Of a DNA stretch of 64,000 bases, positions 16,370 through 24,386 are shown one piece after another; the first letter of the stretch is position 1; the number at the start of each line of letters is the position of its first letter. Source of the DNA: Candidatus Oscillochloris fontis. Its GTDB lineage: Bacteria; Chloroflexota; Chloroflexia; Chloroflexales; Chloroflexaceae. Both the position numbers and the translations under genes were made by a program. The stretch spans positions 62,001-126,000 of the forward strand of contig NZ_RYFD01000003.1 in NCBI RefSeq assembly GCF_004138135.1, written 5' to 3'. The notes below the pieces were generated by a model. It made no database searches and was not told the DNA's origin. It saw only the letters and a list, made by a program, of their open reading frames with translations.

Positions 16370-16927
16370 CTACGCCGACGGCGACTGATCCTTGGGTTCC
16401 GTCTTTAACATATGCTGCGTAATCCGCACCGTATCATCAACCAACTGATTAAGATTGGTGATCGGCCAGAGCACACTATACAGACCAATCCGGTTGATAC
16501 TACTCAGCAAATTGAAGGGCCAACGCCCAATATGCTGCCAGTTGATCGCCGCAATATTCTCCAGCAAGCCGGGTAGATGATCGGCAGATGTCGTCCCCAT
16601 CGGTGGATTCAGCACCGCATCAAGCTGACGGCGCATCTCCTCAGCGCGGGTCAGCACCTGTACGGGGCCAGTACCACGCAAGGCCGCCTGACAGCCAAGG
16701 CGATAACCCTGCGCCAGCCGCGCATCGGTCAACCACGTATGTTCAACCTCAGTCGGCTCATTCAACTGATCCGCGCCACTGAGAATCTTACACTCACACA
16801 TGGTACAGATCCCACTGCCATCGCAGTAGAAACCGATATGGGACGCCTTCCGACGCGCAATCGCCACGATACGTTCACCGAGCTTGGCATCATCGGTGGA
16901 TTCATCATTGATTTCAACCTGAACCAT
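16370..16927 (-). CDS. [2Fe-2S] ferredoxin with C-terminal extension (possible chlorosome envelope ferredoxin)
   Basis: 185 aa; ATG 16927 follows AGGAG at 6 nt. The N-terminal ~95 residues are a plant-type ferredoxin: CDGSGICTMC supplies three ligands (C-x5-C-x2-C) and YRLGCQA the fourth. The rest is an extension with an amphipathic, Trp-containing part (NIAAINWQHIGRWPFNLL) unlike ordinary ferredoxins. Chlorosome envelopes of green bacteria contain [2Fe-2S] proteins (CsmI/J/X; CsmY in Chloroflexus), so an electron carrier quenching or reducing chlorosome components is plausible. Membrane-linked redox carriage elsewhere is the alternative. Confidence 0.75.
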   Translation of the reverse strand: MVQVEINDESTDDAKLGERIVAIARRKASHIGFYCDGSGICTMCECKILSGADQLNEPTEVEHTWLTDARLAQGYRLGCQAALRGTGPVQVLTRAEEMRRQLDAVLNPPMGTTSADHLPGLLENIAAINWQHIGRWPFNLLSSINRIGLYSVLWPITNLNQLVDDTVRITQHMLKTEPKDQSPSA

Positions 16928-17283
16928 AGCCAACTCCTGTGCAATACAATCGCCCTGCACAGGTATTGTAACACGCACTTAGCGGCGGTGGGGGTTGGGG
17001 CGCAGCCCCACCAAGCGAAAAAGAGACACCAACTCGTTCAAGTGGATACCAGCGGCCAATCCGCACACTCCCTCCTCCCATTCCTAAAGAATACGACACA
17101 CCATCGTAGCATCTGTCATCCGTTGCTCATCTAACGATCTTCTCAGCCACACAGTGAGTCCCTACAATCAATGTAGGAAGACCCACAGCACGGGCATACA
17201 GACGCCAAACAGCCAAACAGGGCGGTGAGCGTCTGATAACAACACAAGCAGCCCAGCGGGCTACTTGGAGAATTGAGGAGGCC
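16928..17283. other. Intergenic region upstream of the sigma factor
   Basis: No gene seen. It holds a family A fragment (16985-17015, GGTGGGGGTTGGGGC/GCCCC hairpin), a small inverted repeat CTACA/TGTAG (17162-17176) and a 7-bp stem CAGACGC/GCGTCTG (17199-17235), possibly 5' leader structure of the sigma gene. I could not identify a convincing promoter. Confidence 0.5.
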
Positions 17284-18069
17284 ATGATCACGCAGCGTAT
17301 TGACACCCCCAGCCGAACCATCCCCAACCGAGGGACGAGCATGGCACTCCCTCAGCCCAACCGCGACGGCAGCCGTGTCATTGAAGATGAGCAGCCGGAT
17401 CTTATGGATCTGATGATCCTGGTACAACGCTGTGCGACCGAGAGCGAGCGTTTTTACCGTGGCCAGCCCCATGACACCCGTTTCAGTTATGAACTCTTTC
17501 GGCGGGCGCTCGTGGAACGCGATGAGTTAGCATGGGAACAACTCTACCTCCACTACAGTGGCCTAGTAGAAGGCTGGATTCGGCGTAGTGGTGCCTTTGT
17601 CAGTAGCGGTGAGAGCAGCGAATATTTTGTGGTAGGTGCCTTCACCAAATTCTGGCGTGCGATCTCTGCCGAACGCTTCGCATCCTTCCCGACCCTCGCC
17701 TCGCTGCTACAATACCTCCAACTCTGCTCAACGAGCGTGGTGATTGACAGCGTGCGGGCGCAGTCCTGGTCGGAGATGCTCCCCGAAGAGACCATCACAC
17801 CAACCCATATGCCCCACTACTCCCCCGACGAAGAGGCCATGAGCCGGGTGGATAGCCAAGAGTTTTGGAGCTTCATCAATACCCAACTCCACAACGAGAT
17901 TGAGCGCGTCGTCGTCTACTACTCCTTCATCCTCAGTATGACTCCACGCGCCATCTATGCCAAGCGGAGTGATCTCTTCAACAGTGTCAACGATGTATAC
18001 AACGTCAAACGCAACGTCTTAGGCCGCCTAAGCCGCAACCAACAACTCCGCATGATACTTGCCCAATAG
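17284..18069 (+). CDS. Sigma-70 family (ECF-like) RNA polymerase sigma factor
   Basis: 261 aa. The central part resembles sigma region 2 (AWEQLYLHYSGLVEGWIRRSG..FTKFWRAIS..SLLQYLQLCSTSVVIDSVRAQ) and the C-terminal part region 4 (NEIERVVVYYSFILSMTPRAIYAKR...VKRNVLGRLSRN), divergent from typical ECF factors. An N-terminal extension of ~60 residues is present. Two starts are possible: ATG 17284, very close to GAGGAGG, or ATG 17341 with GAGGGA at 6 nt. It is followed by a terminator and then a zinc-finger anti-sigma-like gene, so it is probably controlled by that protein. Confidence 0.72.
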   Translation: MITQRIDTPSRTIPNRGTSMALPQPNRDGSRVIEDEQPDLMDLMILVQRCATESERFYRGQPHDTRFSYELFRRALVERDELAWEQLYLHYSGLVEGWIRRSGAFVSSGESSEYFVVGAFTKFWRAISAERFASFPTLASLLQYLQLCSTSVVIDSVRAQSWSEMLPEETITPTHMPHYSPDEEAMSRVDSQEFWSFINTQLHNEIERVVVYYSFILSMTPRAIYAKRSDLFNSVNDVYNVKRNVLGRLSRNQQLRMILAQ

Positions 18070-18082
18070 GTCGTGTCGCGAC

Positions 18083-18119
18083 AGAACGCCTCTTCTTATG
18101 GAGAAGAGGCGTTCTTTTT
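18083..18119 (+). terminator. Rho-independent terminator after the sigma factor
   Basis: A perfect 14-bp stem (AGAACGCCTCTTCT, 18083-18096, with 18102-18115), loop TATGG, then TTTT. It separates the sigma gene from the anti-sigma-like gene. Confidence 0.9.
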
Positions 18120-18224
18120 GACCAGAACAAACGACATAGCGTAGCAGGTATGTAAAATATAGTCATCCACTGCGTTTCTTACTATACGGCAGGGGGGTTC
18201 GGCTGCTGGTACATTGAGGAGCGC

Positions 18225-18614
18225 ATGGCTATGATCATAGATAAGAGCCAGGAGACGGGCTGCGTGGCACCACCTGGATTGAGCAGTAGCGTACTGATGG
18301 CGGCGATTGACGGTGAACTTGATGCAGAGACCCAGGCCCACCTCGAAGTATGCCCAAGCTGTGCTACACGCATGCGGCAGATGCGAGAATTTCAGCGTCG
18401 GCTACATCTGCGGCTCTACCGGCTCTTTTGCCCAACAACCGATGTACTCGTGGATTATTGTCAAGGGCTACTTGATCCGTATCAACGCGCCCAGATCACC
18501 CACCATATTGCGCTCTGCCCCCATTGTGCCAGAGAAGTAGCGCTGATGGAAGCATTAGAACCGATCTCCGATCATAGTGCCCCGCGTGGGGCACTGCTCT
18601 GTATGTCGCGCTAG
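18225..18614 (+). CDS. Zinc-finger (ZAS-like) putative anti-sigma protein
   Basis: 129 aa. Two zinc-binding HxxxCxxC motifs: HLEVCPSC (about residues 44-51) and HIALCPHC (about 92-99), the signature of ZAS anti-sigma factors; having two suggests a duplicated module. No membrane helix, so it would act in the cytoplasm, perhaps as a redox sensor through Zn release. GAGGAG lies 3 nt before ATG 18225 and 9 nt before ATG 18231, so the second may be the true start. The presumed partner is the upstream sigma factor, although a terminator separates them. Confidence 0.72.
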   Translation: MAMIIDKSQETGCVAPPGLSSSVLMAAIDGELDAETQAHLEVCPSCATRMRQMREFQRRLHLRLYRLFCPTTDVLVDYCQGLLDPYQRAQITHHIALCPHCAREVALMEALEPISDHSAPRGALLCMSR

Positions 18615-18618
18615 GCGC

Positions 18619-18715
18619 AAAAAGTCCTTGGGCTGCGCCCCAAACCCTAATTGGGTTGTTTTTTGGCGGCTACGCCGCCAAAAAACAACCTAAAATATCT
18701 TCGGGGGAGGCGTAA
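18619..18715. repeat. Family A element, reverse orientation, partial
   Basis: CTTGGGCTGCGCCCCAA hairpin, then a central hairpin GGTTGTTTTTTGGCGGC with matching arm, then a truncated GGGGGAGGCG end. Both terminal repeats are degraded. Confidence 0.8.
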
Positions 18716-18723
18716 CTTCACAC

Positions 18724-18757
18724 AAAAAAGGGGCTTGGGGCTACGCCCCAAGCCCCT
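18724..18757 (-). terminator. Rho-independent terminator of gap
   Basis: A 13-bp perfect stem (18729-18741 with 18745-18757), 3-nt loop. Read on the minus strand it is followed directly by TTTTTT (18724-18729). It lies 18 bp after the gap stop. The stem sequence is a family A outer hairpin put to use as a terminator. Confidence 0.9.
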
Positions 18758-18775
18758 ACCGAAGACAACTATACA

Positions 18776-19801
18776 CTACTCAAAATGCTCAGCGATATAG
18801 GCGGTCAGATCGGAGACACGGGTCGAGTAGCCCCACTCATTGTCATACCAGGAGACGACCTTGAAGAAGTCGTCGCCCATGGCGATGGTGAGCGGAAGAT
18901 CGACCATCGTGCTATAGGACATCCCGATGAAGTCGCTGCTGACCAGTTCCTCGTGGCTCACGCCGAGGATACCGTCCATCTCCTCGCTCTCGCTGGCCTC
19001 AATGAATGCCTGGTTAATCTCCTCAACCGTGGTGGCGCGGTTCAACAGAACCGAGAAGTCCACCATCGAGACCGTGGCAGTGGGGACACGCACGGCATAA
19101 CCGTGGAACTTGCCCTTCAGTTCTGGGATCACCAACGAAACAGCCTTGGCGGCCCCGGTGGTGGTGGGTACCATATTGATAGCTGCGGCGCGTGCGCGAC
19201 GCAGATCCTTATGCACGTTATCCTGAAGATTCTGATCCATCGTATAGGCATGGATCGTCGTCATCAGACCACGCTGAATCCCGAACTTGTCGTTGAGCAC
19301 CTTGGCCACCGGAGCCAGACAGTTGGTGGTACAGGACGCATTCGAGATGATATGATGCTTCTCGTGATCATACTTGGTCTCGTTGACACCCAAGCAGATC
19401 GTCAGATCCTCGCCCTTCGCAGGTGCCGAGATAATCACCTTCTTGGCCCCTGCTTCCAGGTGCGCCTTGGCCTTATCCGCATCGGTGAAGCGGCCAGTTG
19501 ACTCGATGACAATATCAACCCCCATCTTGCCCCAGGGTAGCGCGGTGGGATCGCGCTCGGCAAGAGCCGCAATCTCATAGTGAACATCATCATAATCAAC
19601 GATAATCTTATCGTCGGTGACACTCACCTCGCCATCGAAGGGGCCGTAGGTCGAGTCGTACCGCAGCAGATGCGCCAGCGTCTCATTGTCGGTCAGATCG
19701 TTAATCGCGACGATCTCGAACTCATCTGGGTGGTACTCGAGCATCGCCTTAAGTGTCTGGCGACCGATCCGACCAAAACCATTGATTGCGACGCGAACCA
19801 T
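18776..19801 (-). CDS. gap: Glyceraldehyde-3-phosphate dehydrogenase, type I
   Basis: 341 aa, full length. N-terminal NAD site [17 protein letters not shown], Asp after beta2 ([19 protein letters not shown]) favouring NAD, and catalytic Cys in [13 protein letters not shown], with the substrate-site motif [12 protein letters not shown] near the end. It interconverts glyceraldehyde 3-phosphate and 1,3-bisphosphoglycerate in glycolysis or gluconeogenesis. Monocistronic: its own promoter candidate upstream and a strong terminator downstream. Confidence 0.98.
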   Translation of the reverse strand: MVRVAINGFGRIGRQTLKAMLEYHPDEFEIVAINDLTDNETLAHLLRYDSTYGPFDGEVSVTDDKIIVDYDDVHYEIAALAERDPTALPWGKMGVDIVIESTGRFTDADKAKAHLEAGAKKVIISAPAKGEDLTICLGVNETKYDHEKHHIISNASCTTNCLAPVAKVLNDKFGIQRGLMTTIHAYTMDQNLQDNVHKDLRRARAAAINMVPTTTGAAKAVSLVIPELKGKFHGYAVRVPTATVSMVDFSVLLNRATTVEEINQAFIEASESEEMDGILGVSHEELVSSDFIGMSYSTMVDLPLTIAMGDDFFKVVSWYDNEWGYSTRVSDLTAYIAEHFE

Positions 19802-19927
19802 GAATCGTGCCTCCTTCTCGATACGTAATTACCTCGCAGGCATCTACCGTCGAATTGGGCTCAATCCTATTGAGCCAAGCCGTCAGTAGCCGGTCTAGCG
19901 CCATGCCCTCACGAGAAAACGCATAGG

Positions 19928-19955
19928 ATTATAGGCAACATTATAGCACGCTCAA
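19928..19955 (-). promoter_or_regulatory. Candidate sigma-70 promoter for gap
   Basis: On the minus strand: TTGAGC (19950-19955), 16-bp spacer, TATAAT (19928-19933), about 120 nt before the gap start. A second TATAAT overlaps the spacer. Confidence 0.5.
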
Positions 19956-19999
19956 GAGCGCAAGGGAAAGGTGAGTTGCATCCCCTGCGGGCATGGGCA

Positions 20000-20212
20000 A
20001 CATCCTTGGGGTTGCACCCCAAACTCCAGTTTTTGGGGGCGGCTGGGGCGGCTGCGCCGCCCATTGACATGAACGTAAGCCTCCCGGCGGGGATTCGGGG
20101 GAGGCTTCGCCTTCCCCGAAGAACTTTTTTTCTCGTATTTTGGCGGCTTCGCCGCCAAAATACGAGAAAGAAGCAGGTCTGGGGCTGGGCACCAGACCCC
20201 TACGAAAGGTGG
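20000..20212. repeat. Composite of family A modules
   Basis: A TTGGGGTTGCACCCCAA hairpin, two GGCGGC-type stems, and a central hairpin whose arms (TTTTCTCGTATTTTGGCGGC and complement) differ from the TTGTTG version elsewhere but still pair. It ends in a TCTGGGG..CCAGACCCC stem. It looks like two overlapping copies. Confidence 0.75.
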
Positions 20213-20214
20213 AC

Positions 20215-20245
20215 GTAGCACATGCCCGCCAAGGGCATGTGCTAC
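20215..20245. repeat. Head-to-head family A termini (hairpin)
   Basis: GTAGCACATGCCC and its complement flank a 5-nt loop; this is the GGGCATGTGC terminus of family A in inverted pair without the interior. It lies 40 bp before the CvpA-like gene. Confidence 0.6.
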
Positions 20246-20286
20246 AATTGCGCGTACCATTGGCGCAATCAGCGAGGTGGCAGAAT

Positions 20287-21012
20287 ATGATTCTCATGAT
20301 TATTGTCTTTATAGCCATCGGGGTCCTTGGTTTCATTGGCTTCTCGCGAGGCGTGCGCCGAGGATTGATCGCCTTAGCCGGAACACTTATGAGCGCGGTC
20401 TTGATCGATCTCTGGCAAGCGCGCTGGTCTGAATGGTTACGGAGTGAGATCGATCAGTCCCTCTGGATGGTCTTTCTCCTAACCGCCTTGATCTTCCTGG
20501 CAGTAGCGCTACTCGTGGGCTATGGAGGTAGCCTGCTCCTACCACACGATCCGCTACGCAAACCCCAAGCACCTACGACGCTGATGGATCGTGGGATCGG
20601 TATGTTCCTCGGTGCGCTCAATGCCGCCATCCTCACCAGTTACCTGATGCGCTATGCCAACGATATTTGGCCCGAAGAAGAGGCGCAGGATCTCTTCAGT
20701 CAGAATATTGTTACTGATATTCTTAATCAATGGCTGCCCTGGTTCATCCTCGCGATGGTGCTGAGTACGATGATCTTTGTGCTGGTAAAGGGCTATCACC
20801 GCATCTCGCAAGCCCTCAAGCAACCCGTCTCGACCATACCACCAATCAAACGCGCACCTATACCTCCGCCCCCCGCCCCTGCGCCTGCCCGCAAAGCCCC
20901 CCCGGCTGGGCCGACAATGCCCTCTTCACCGCCGCCCCAACCTAAAGCCTCCCCCCCGGTGGATCATGCTGATCTGGATCGCATCATGCGGGATCTGGAT
21001 GCGAAGAAGTAG
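20287..21012 (+). CDS. CvpA-family-like membrane protein
   Basis: 241 aa. ATG 20287 follows GAGGTGG at 7 nt; the frame upstream runs through repeat sequence. Four hydrophobic helices (about residues 1-20, 26-45, 58-80, 150-175) separated by short loops, then a Pro/Ala-rich cytoplasmic tail ending in a charged helix (DHADLDRIMRDLDAKK). The layout resembles CvpA/colicin V production proteins, whose role is unclear. The TAG stop is the first triplet of repeat B2. Confidence 0.6.
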   Translation: MILMIIVFIAIGVLGFIGFSRGVRRGLIALAGTLMSAVLIDLWQARWSEWLRSEIDQSLWMVFLLTALIFLAVALLVGYGGSLLLPHDPLRKPQAPTTLMDRGIGMFLGALNAAILTSYLMRYANDIWPEEEAQDLFSQNIVTDILNQWLPWFILAMVLSTMIFVLVKGYHRISQALKQPVSTIPPIKRAPIPPPPAPAPARKAPPAGPTMPSSPPPQPKASPPVDHADLDRIMRDLDAKK

Positions 21013-21083
21013 GGGCGAAGCATCGCCCCCACAGACGATGGACGATCCTCCCAGGATGCGCTGGGGCGATGCTTCGCCCCTAC
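21009..21083. repeat. Family B palindromic element
   Basis: Arms GTAGGGGCGAAGCATCGCCC and GGGGCGATGCTTCGCCCCTAC around about 35 nt. It encodes the stop codon of the CvpA-like gene and ends 27 bp before the trxA promoter. Confidence 0.9.
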
Positions 21084-21109
21084 GGGATGATTGGGCAATC
21101 CAGCACCTC

Positions 21110-21138
21110 TTGACAAGCACAATGTGATCGTGTAATAT
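21110..21138 (+). promoter_or_regulatory. trxA operon promoter
   Basis: TTGACA (21110-21115), 17-bp spacer, TAATAT (21133-21138). The -10 abuts the first CsoR-type operator, so a bound repressor would block open-complex formation. The leader is about 65 nt. Confidence 0.7.
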
Positions 21139-21197
21139 ACCCCCTAGGGGTATCCGAAAGGGATACACAAGCATAAAAACACCGGGGGTATACCCCG
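21137..21197. promoter_or_regulatory. Two CsoR/CstR-type operator palindromes
   Basis: Site 1, ATACCCCCTAGGGGTAT (21137-21153), overlaps the -10/start region. Site 2, CGGGGGTATACCCCG (21183-21197), lies just before the trxA ribosome site. Both have the G-tract/C-tract around an A/T centre known for CsoR-family operators. The repressor gene is the second gene of the operon, so autoregulation is expected. Confidence 0.75.
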
Positions 21198-21209
21198 AGG
21201 AGGATTGCA

Positions 21210-21536
21210 ATGGCAAAGCCCGTTAAGGTCACAGATGCCGATTTCGAGCAGGCGGTTCTCAAGTCGGACAAGCCGGTGGTGGTAGATTTCTGGGCACCCT
21301 GGTGTGGGCCATGCCGGGCCATCACGCCGACGCTCGATAAGCTCGCCGGGGAGTTCGAGGGTAAGCTGACTATCGCCAAGGTCAATACCGATGAGGAGAT
21401 CCGCTGGGCCGGGCAACTGGGCATTCAGGGCATCCCCACACTAGTCATCTTCAAGGGCGGCAAGGAGGTTCAGCGCCTCGTTGGCCAGAAATCAGAAGGA
21501 GCCTACCGCGACATCTTTAATCAGGTGATCGGCTAA
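21210..21536 (+). CDS. trxA: Thioredoxin
   Basis: 108 aa, full length. Active site WCGPC in DFWAPWCGPCRAITP (about residues 28-42), cis-Pro in GIQGIPTLVIF. Cytoplasmic dithiol reductant. Ribosome site GAGGAGG about 7 nt upstream. Co-transcribed with the CstR/CsoR-like repressor 35 bp downstream, under two operators of that repressor class, suggesting induction by metal, persulfide or disulfide stress. Confidence 0.96.
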   Translation: MAKPVKVTDADFEQAVLKSDKPVVVDFWAPWCGPCRAITPTLDKLAGEFEGKLTIAKVNTDEEIRWAGQLGIQGIPTLVIFKGGKEVQRLVGQKSEGAYRDIFNQVIG

Positions 21537-21571
21537 TCTCGCGGCGATAAGGTTCATGAGCGGAGGCTGCT

Positions 21572-21847
21572 ATGGCCGATCAGGTACGCCCCCTTTCGCC
21601 TGAACGACGCCAGGATGTCTTGTTACGTCTGCGGCGCATCGAGGGCCAGGTACGCGGTATTCAGCGGATGGTCGAGGATGACCGCGATTGCCGCGAGATC
21701 GTGACCCAGGTGGCGGCGGTGAAGTCGGCCCTCGCGAGTGTCAGTAGCCAGGTGTTGCGCTGTTATGCCCATAATTGCCTGGATAATGAAGAAGAATCCC
21801 GCGAGAAGACGATTGCCGATCTTATTCATCTCTTCGAGGGGAAATAG
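21572..21847 (+). CDS. CsoR/CstR-family transcriptional repressor
   Basis: 91 aa DUF156 four-helix repressor. Copper-sensing CsoR uses Cys-His-Cys at relative positions 0, +25 and +29. Here Cys40 and Cys69 keep the 29-residue spacing, but the His position is Tyr65, with an extra Cys64 and a nearby His67. A Cys pair without the His is the arrangement of CstR, the persulfide sensor, so a reactive-sulfur or thiol signal is more likely than Cu(I). The partner gene is thioredoxin, which fits. A modified Cu or other metal site remains possible. Confidence 0.88.
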   Translation: MADQVRPLSPERRQDVLLRLRRIEGQVRGIQRMVEDDRDCREIVTQVAAVKSALASVSSQVLRCYAHNCLDNEEESREKTIADLIHLFEGK

Positions 21848-21850
21848 GGT

Positions 21851-21940
21851 GTGTGTGGCGTAGCGACGCAAAATCTTGCGTCGCGAGACGCAAAATCTTG
21901 CGTCGCGAGACGCAAAATCTTGCGTCTCTACGCCACACAC
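21851..21940. repeat. Family C tandem hairpin array
   Basis: Three repeats of a 22-bp unit (GACGCAAAATCTTGCGTCGC plus GA) lie within outer inverted repeats GTGTGTGGCGTA/TACGCCACACAC. It separates the convergent repressor and parB genes; a further TTGCGTCGCTAC end supplies the parB stop codon. Confidence 0.9.
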
Positions 21941-21952
21941 CATTTTGCGTCG

Positions 21953-23020
21953 CTACTCCTCGGTCTCCCAACCTTCTTGTTCGGCCAACTCGCGTAGCCC
22001 GCGTGCAAGGCTCTCCAACTGCTTGAGCAGTAGCCGTAGTTTGAAGGGTGCCCCGTCATCGGCCTTAACCCACTTGTGGAGGTCGCCTTCGGCGTAGGCG
22101 CGTGTGATGCGGTCGGTCTCGTCTACCATCTGATCGAGCGAGCGAATACGGAAAACCCGCGCCTTGTTTTTCGGCTGGTTCTCGATGGTCTCTTCCTCGA
22201 CCCGCAGGTAGCCCTGCTCCTCGCCTTGCTCCGCTTCTTCATCCTCCCAGAAACCCGCCTCGCTCTCGGCTTGGTCTACGGCGGCGATGCTCGTTTTGCC
22301 CAACGGCCCACCACCGATACCCCCCTCCGGTGTGCTGAGGGTGGTGCGTAGTTGTTCGCCCTGCTCCAATGCCTGGAGCGCGGTCTCTAGGGTTAGGTTG
22401 GGGTTGGCAGCAAAGTAGGCCACTAATTTGCTCAGTTCGGCCGCCGACATGCCCTCTTCGACGGCAAACCGGGCTAGTTCGATCTGGGTGCGCGGGCTAC
22501 TCACCCGGCGTAGATGCTGGGCCTGGGTGACGTTCAGTTCGCCACGCCGAATGAGCTCTTGTACCTCGTCGGGGAGATCGAGCAGCCCCAGGTAGCGCCG
22601 CACGGTGCGCCCGCTAAAACCGACGGCCTCGCCTACCAGTTCATCAAGCTCGCTCTCGGCCAACTTGCCGCGTTCGGCAATGATGCGCGTGCGCAGCCGT
22701 GCATAGGCGCGTGCCTGCTCAACATCGTTGAGGTCTTGACGCTGCACATTCTCGATCAGTTGGCGTAAGAGGAGATCTGGATCGTCAGCATCGAGCACAA
22801 TGCAGGGTAGCCGTTCCAGGCCCAGTTGCAGCGCCGCTGCACGCCGCCGCCCACCGTACACAACCCGATAGCGCCCGTTCCCTACTTCAACCACCCCAAG
22901 CGGCTGGAGCAACCCACGCTCAGCCATGGTGGCCGCCAAACCCGCAACATCCCCTGGATCTTCCCGCACGCCGTCTGGGTCGGTCTCAAGCTGGCGGGGG
23001 TCGAGATAGAGCAACTGCAT
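21953..23020 (-). CDS. ParB/RepB/Spo0J-family protein
   Basis: 355 aa from ATG 23020, with AAGGAG 9 nt upstream. N-terminal ParB/Srx-like CTPase domain with YGGRRRAAAL and LIENVQRQDLN motifs, then an HTH (about residues 120-200: ELVGEAVGFSGRTVRRYLGLL), then an acidic linker and helical C-terminal region. No parA and no 16-bp parS inverted repeat are seen nearby, so this may be an orphan ParB or a Noc-like or ParB-like regulator. The TAG stop lies in the family C repeat. Monocistronic. Confidence 0.85.
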   Translation of the reverse strand: MQLLYLDPRQLETDPDGVREDPGDVAGLAATMAERGLLQPLGVVEVGNGRYRVVYGGRRRAAALQLGLERLPCIVLDADDPDLLLRQLIENVQRQDLNDVEQARAYARLRTRIIAERGKLAESELDELVGEAVGFSGRTVRRYLGLLDLPDEVQELIRRGELNVTQAQHLRRVSSPRTQIELARFAVEEGMSAAELSKLVAYFAANPNLTLETALQALEQGEQLRTTLSTPEGGIGGGPLGKTSIAAVDQAESEAGFWEDEEAEQGEEQGYLRVEEETIENQPKNKARVFRIRSLDQMVDETDRITRAYAEGDLHKWVKADDGAPFKLRLLLKQLESLARGLRELAEQEGWETEE

Positions 23021-23057
23021 TGCAGAGATCTCCTTAGATAAACACATTTGTTTGCTA

Positions 23058-23981
23058 TTATACCACGAGACGCAGCGCACCCGAACACACCTCAACCTGA
23101 ACGCGGGTCGCCGCTGTGGCCACCACCTCGCCATCGGTAGCGACGGGGATACCCTGCGGGCACGTCACCTCGATCTGGCGGGCGCGGCCCATGGTGGCCA
23201 CGCGCAGCGTCGTGTGGCTACCCTCCATCAGTTTGGGGATGTAGCGGATGATCTGGTCGAGGCGGAGTTTATTCACGATACAGAGATCGAGCATACCATC
23301 ATCAATCTCGGCTTCGGGGGTCATCCAAAAGCCACCGCCCTGACAACGGCCATTTCCCACACTTGCAAAGAGCAAGCGCCGCCGCACCTCGTAGTCATCG
23401 TAGCGTACACGCATCACGTGAGCTTTGTACTGCGTCAATGCCCGGATGATGGCCATCAAATAGACCGCAAAGCCCTTGATCGCCGTCAGTTTGAGGCTCT
23501 CAACAGAGACCTGAGCGTCCAAGCCCATGCCGAGGCCATTGATGAAGTAGCGCTGCTCCGTGCCCAGCGGCGACTCAACCGTGATTCGGCCCAGGTCAAT
23601 CGGGCGGGTACGCCCCGCCGCCAGCCGCCGCACCGCCCCAAGCAGATCGTTGGGTTCCCAGCCATCCAAGACCTTCACAAAATCACTGCCGGTACCGAGC
23701 GGCACAATCCCCAAACTGGCACTCTGGCCAAAACGCTCCTGGCCACCCATCAGGCCATTCACCACCTCGTTGATGGTACCATCACCACCCACCGCGACCA
23801 CACAGGTATAGCCGCGTGCGATGGCCTGGAAGGTCAATTCGGTAGCCCCGCCACGGGCATGGGTCTCGATTATATCAAATGGCACCCCAACTTCATGCAG
23901 CAATGCCTCCAACTCAGCCCGCCGCTGCCCCGCCATCCCGCGCCCAGCCCATGGATTGAGAATGACCCCGATCTTGGTCAT
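23058..23981 (-). CDS. Diacylglycerol kinase catalytic domain lipid kinase
   Basis: 307 aa; ATG 23981 after GAGGAGG at 6 nt; upstream frame is repeat. ATP-binding GGDGTINEVVNGL (about residues 64-76) and substrate-side GTGSDFVK are typical of the DagK/YegS/sphingosine kinase fold. Phosphorylates a lipid alcohol, probably diacylglycerol, at the inner membrane face. Neighbouring genes give no substrate hint. Confidence 0.9.
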   Translation of the reverse strand: MTKIGVILNPWAGRGMAGQRRAELEALLHEVGVPFDIIETHARGGATELTFQAIARGYTCVVAVGGDGTINEVVNGLMGGQERFGQSASLGIVPLGTGSDFVKVLDGWEPNDLLGAVRRLAAGRTRPIDLGRITVESPLGTEQRYFINGLGMGLDAQVSVESLKLTAIKGFAVYLMAIIRALTQYKAHVMRVRYDDYEVRRRLLFASVGNGRCQGGGFWMTPEAEIDDGMLDLCIVNKLRLDQIIRYIPKLMEGSHTTLRVATMGRARQIEVTCPQGIPVATDGEVVATAATRVQVEVCSGALRLVV

Positions 23982-24004
23982 GCTGTGCCTCCTCTTTTGG
24001 CCTT

Positions 24005-24077
24005 GGAGGGGCGAAGCATCGCCTTCCAAGCAAGATCGTGTTTCCCGGCCACATGGAGGGCATTGCTTCGCCTCTAT
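24005..24077. repeat. Family B palindromic element
   Basis: GGAGGGGCGAAGCATCGCC at the left and GGGCATTGCTTCGCCTCTAT at the right, with mismatches, around a variable centre. It lies upstream of the lipid kinase start. Confidence 0.8.
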
Positions 24078-24102
24078 AGAACTCAAGTTAAGCAGATTTC
24101 CG

Positions 24103-24235
24103 CTAGGAGCTACGCCCCAGACTCGCTTTTTTCTCGTAGGTTGGCGGCTTCGCCGCCAACCTACGAGAAAAAAAGTTCTTCGGGGCGGCGCAGCCTCCGC
24201 CGAATCCCCACCGGAGGTGAGGTTGCACATGCCCT
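24103..24235. repeat. Family A element, reverse orientation
   Basis: Central hairpin with a different arm sequence (TTTTTTCTCGTAGGTTGGCGG and complement) that still pairs fully; GGCGGCGCAGCCTCC stem; CACCGGAGGTGAG core; right terminus TTGCACATGCCCT intact. The left terminus is lost. Confidence 0.85.
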
Positions 24236-24254
24236 AGTACAACCATACCCGATC

Positions 24255-24283
24255 TTGCCGAAAGAGACACACGATGCTATAAT
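24255..24283 (+). promoter_or_regulatory. Candidate promoter for the DUF1997 gene
   Basis: TTGCCG (24255-24260), 17-bp spacer, TATAAT (24278-24283), about 100 nt upstream of the start codon. Confidence 0.55.
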
Positions 24284-24386
24284 TTGCCAACAACATGCTT
24301 GCATATATGCAAAAGTAGTTCCTGACACCTATCAACCCACCAATGGCCGGGAGGTACGTGTGGCCTCCCCGCGTAAGGAGCCAAGT

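Noticed and set aside
21953-23020. parS site near parB
   Set aside because: No 16-bp inverted repeat resembling the parS consensus was found around the gene.
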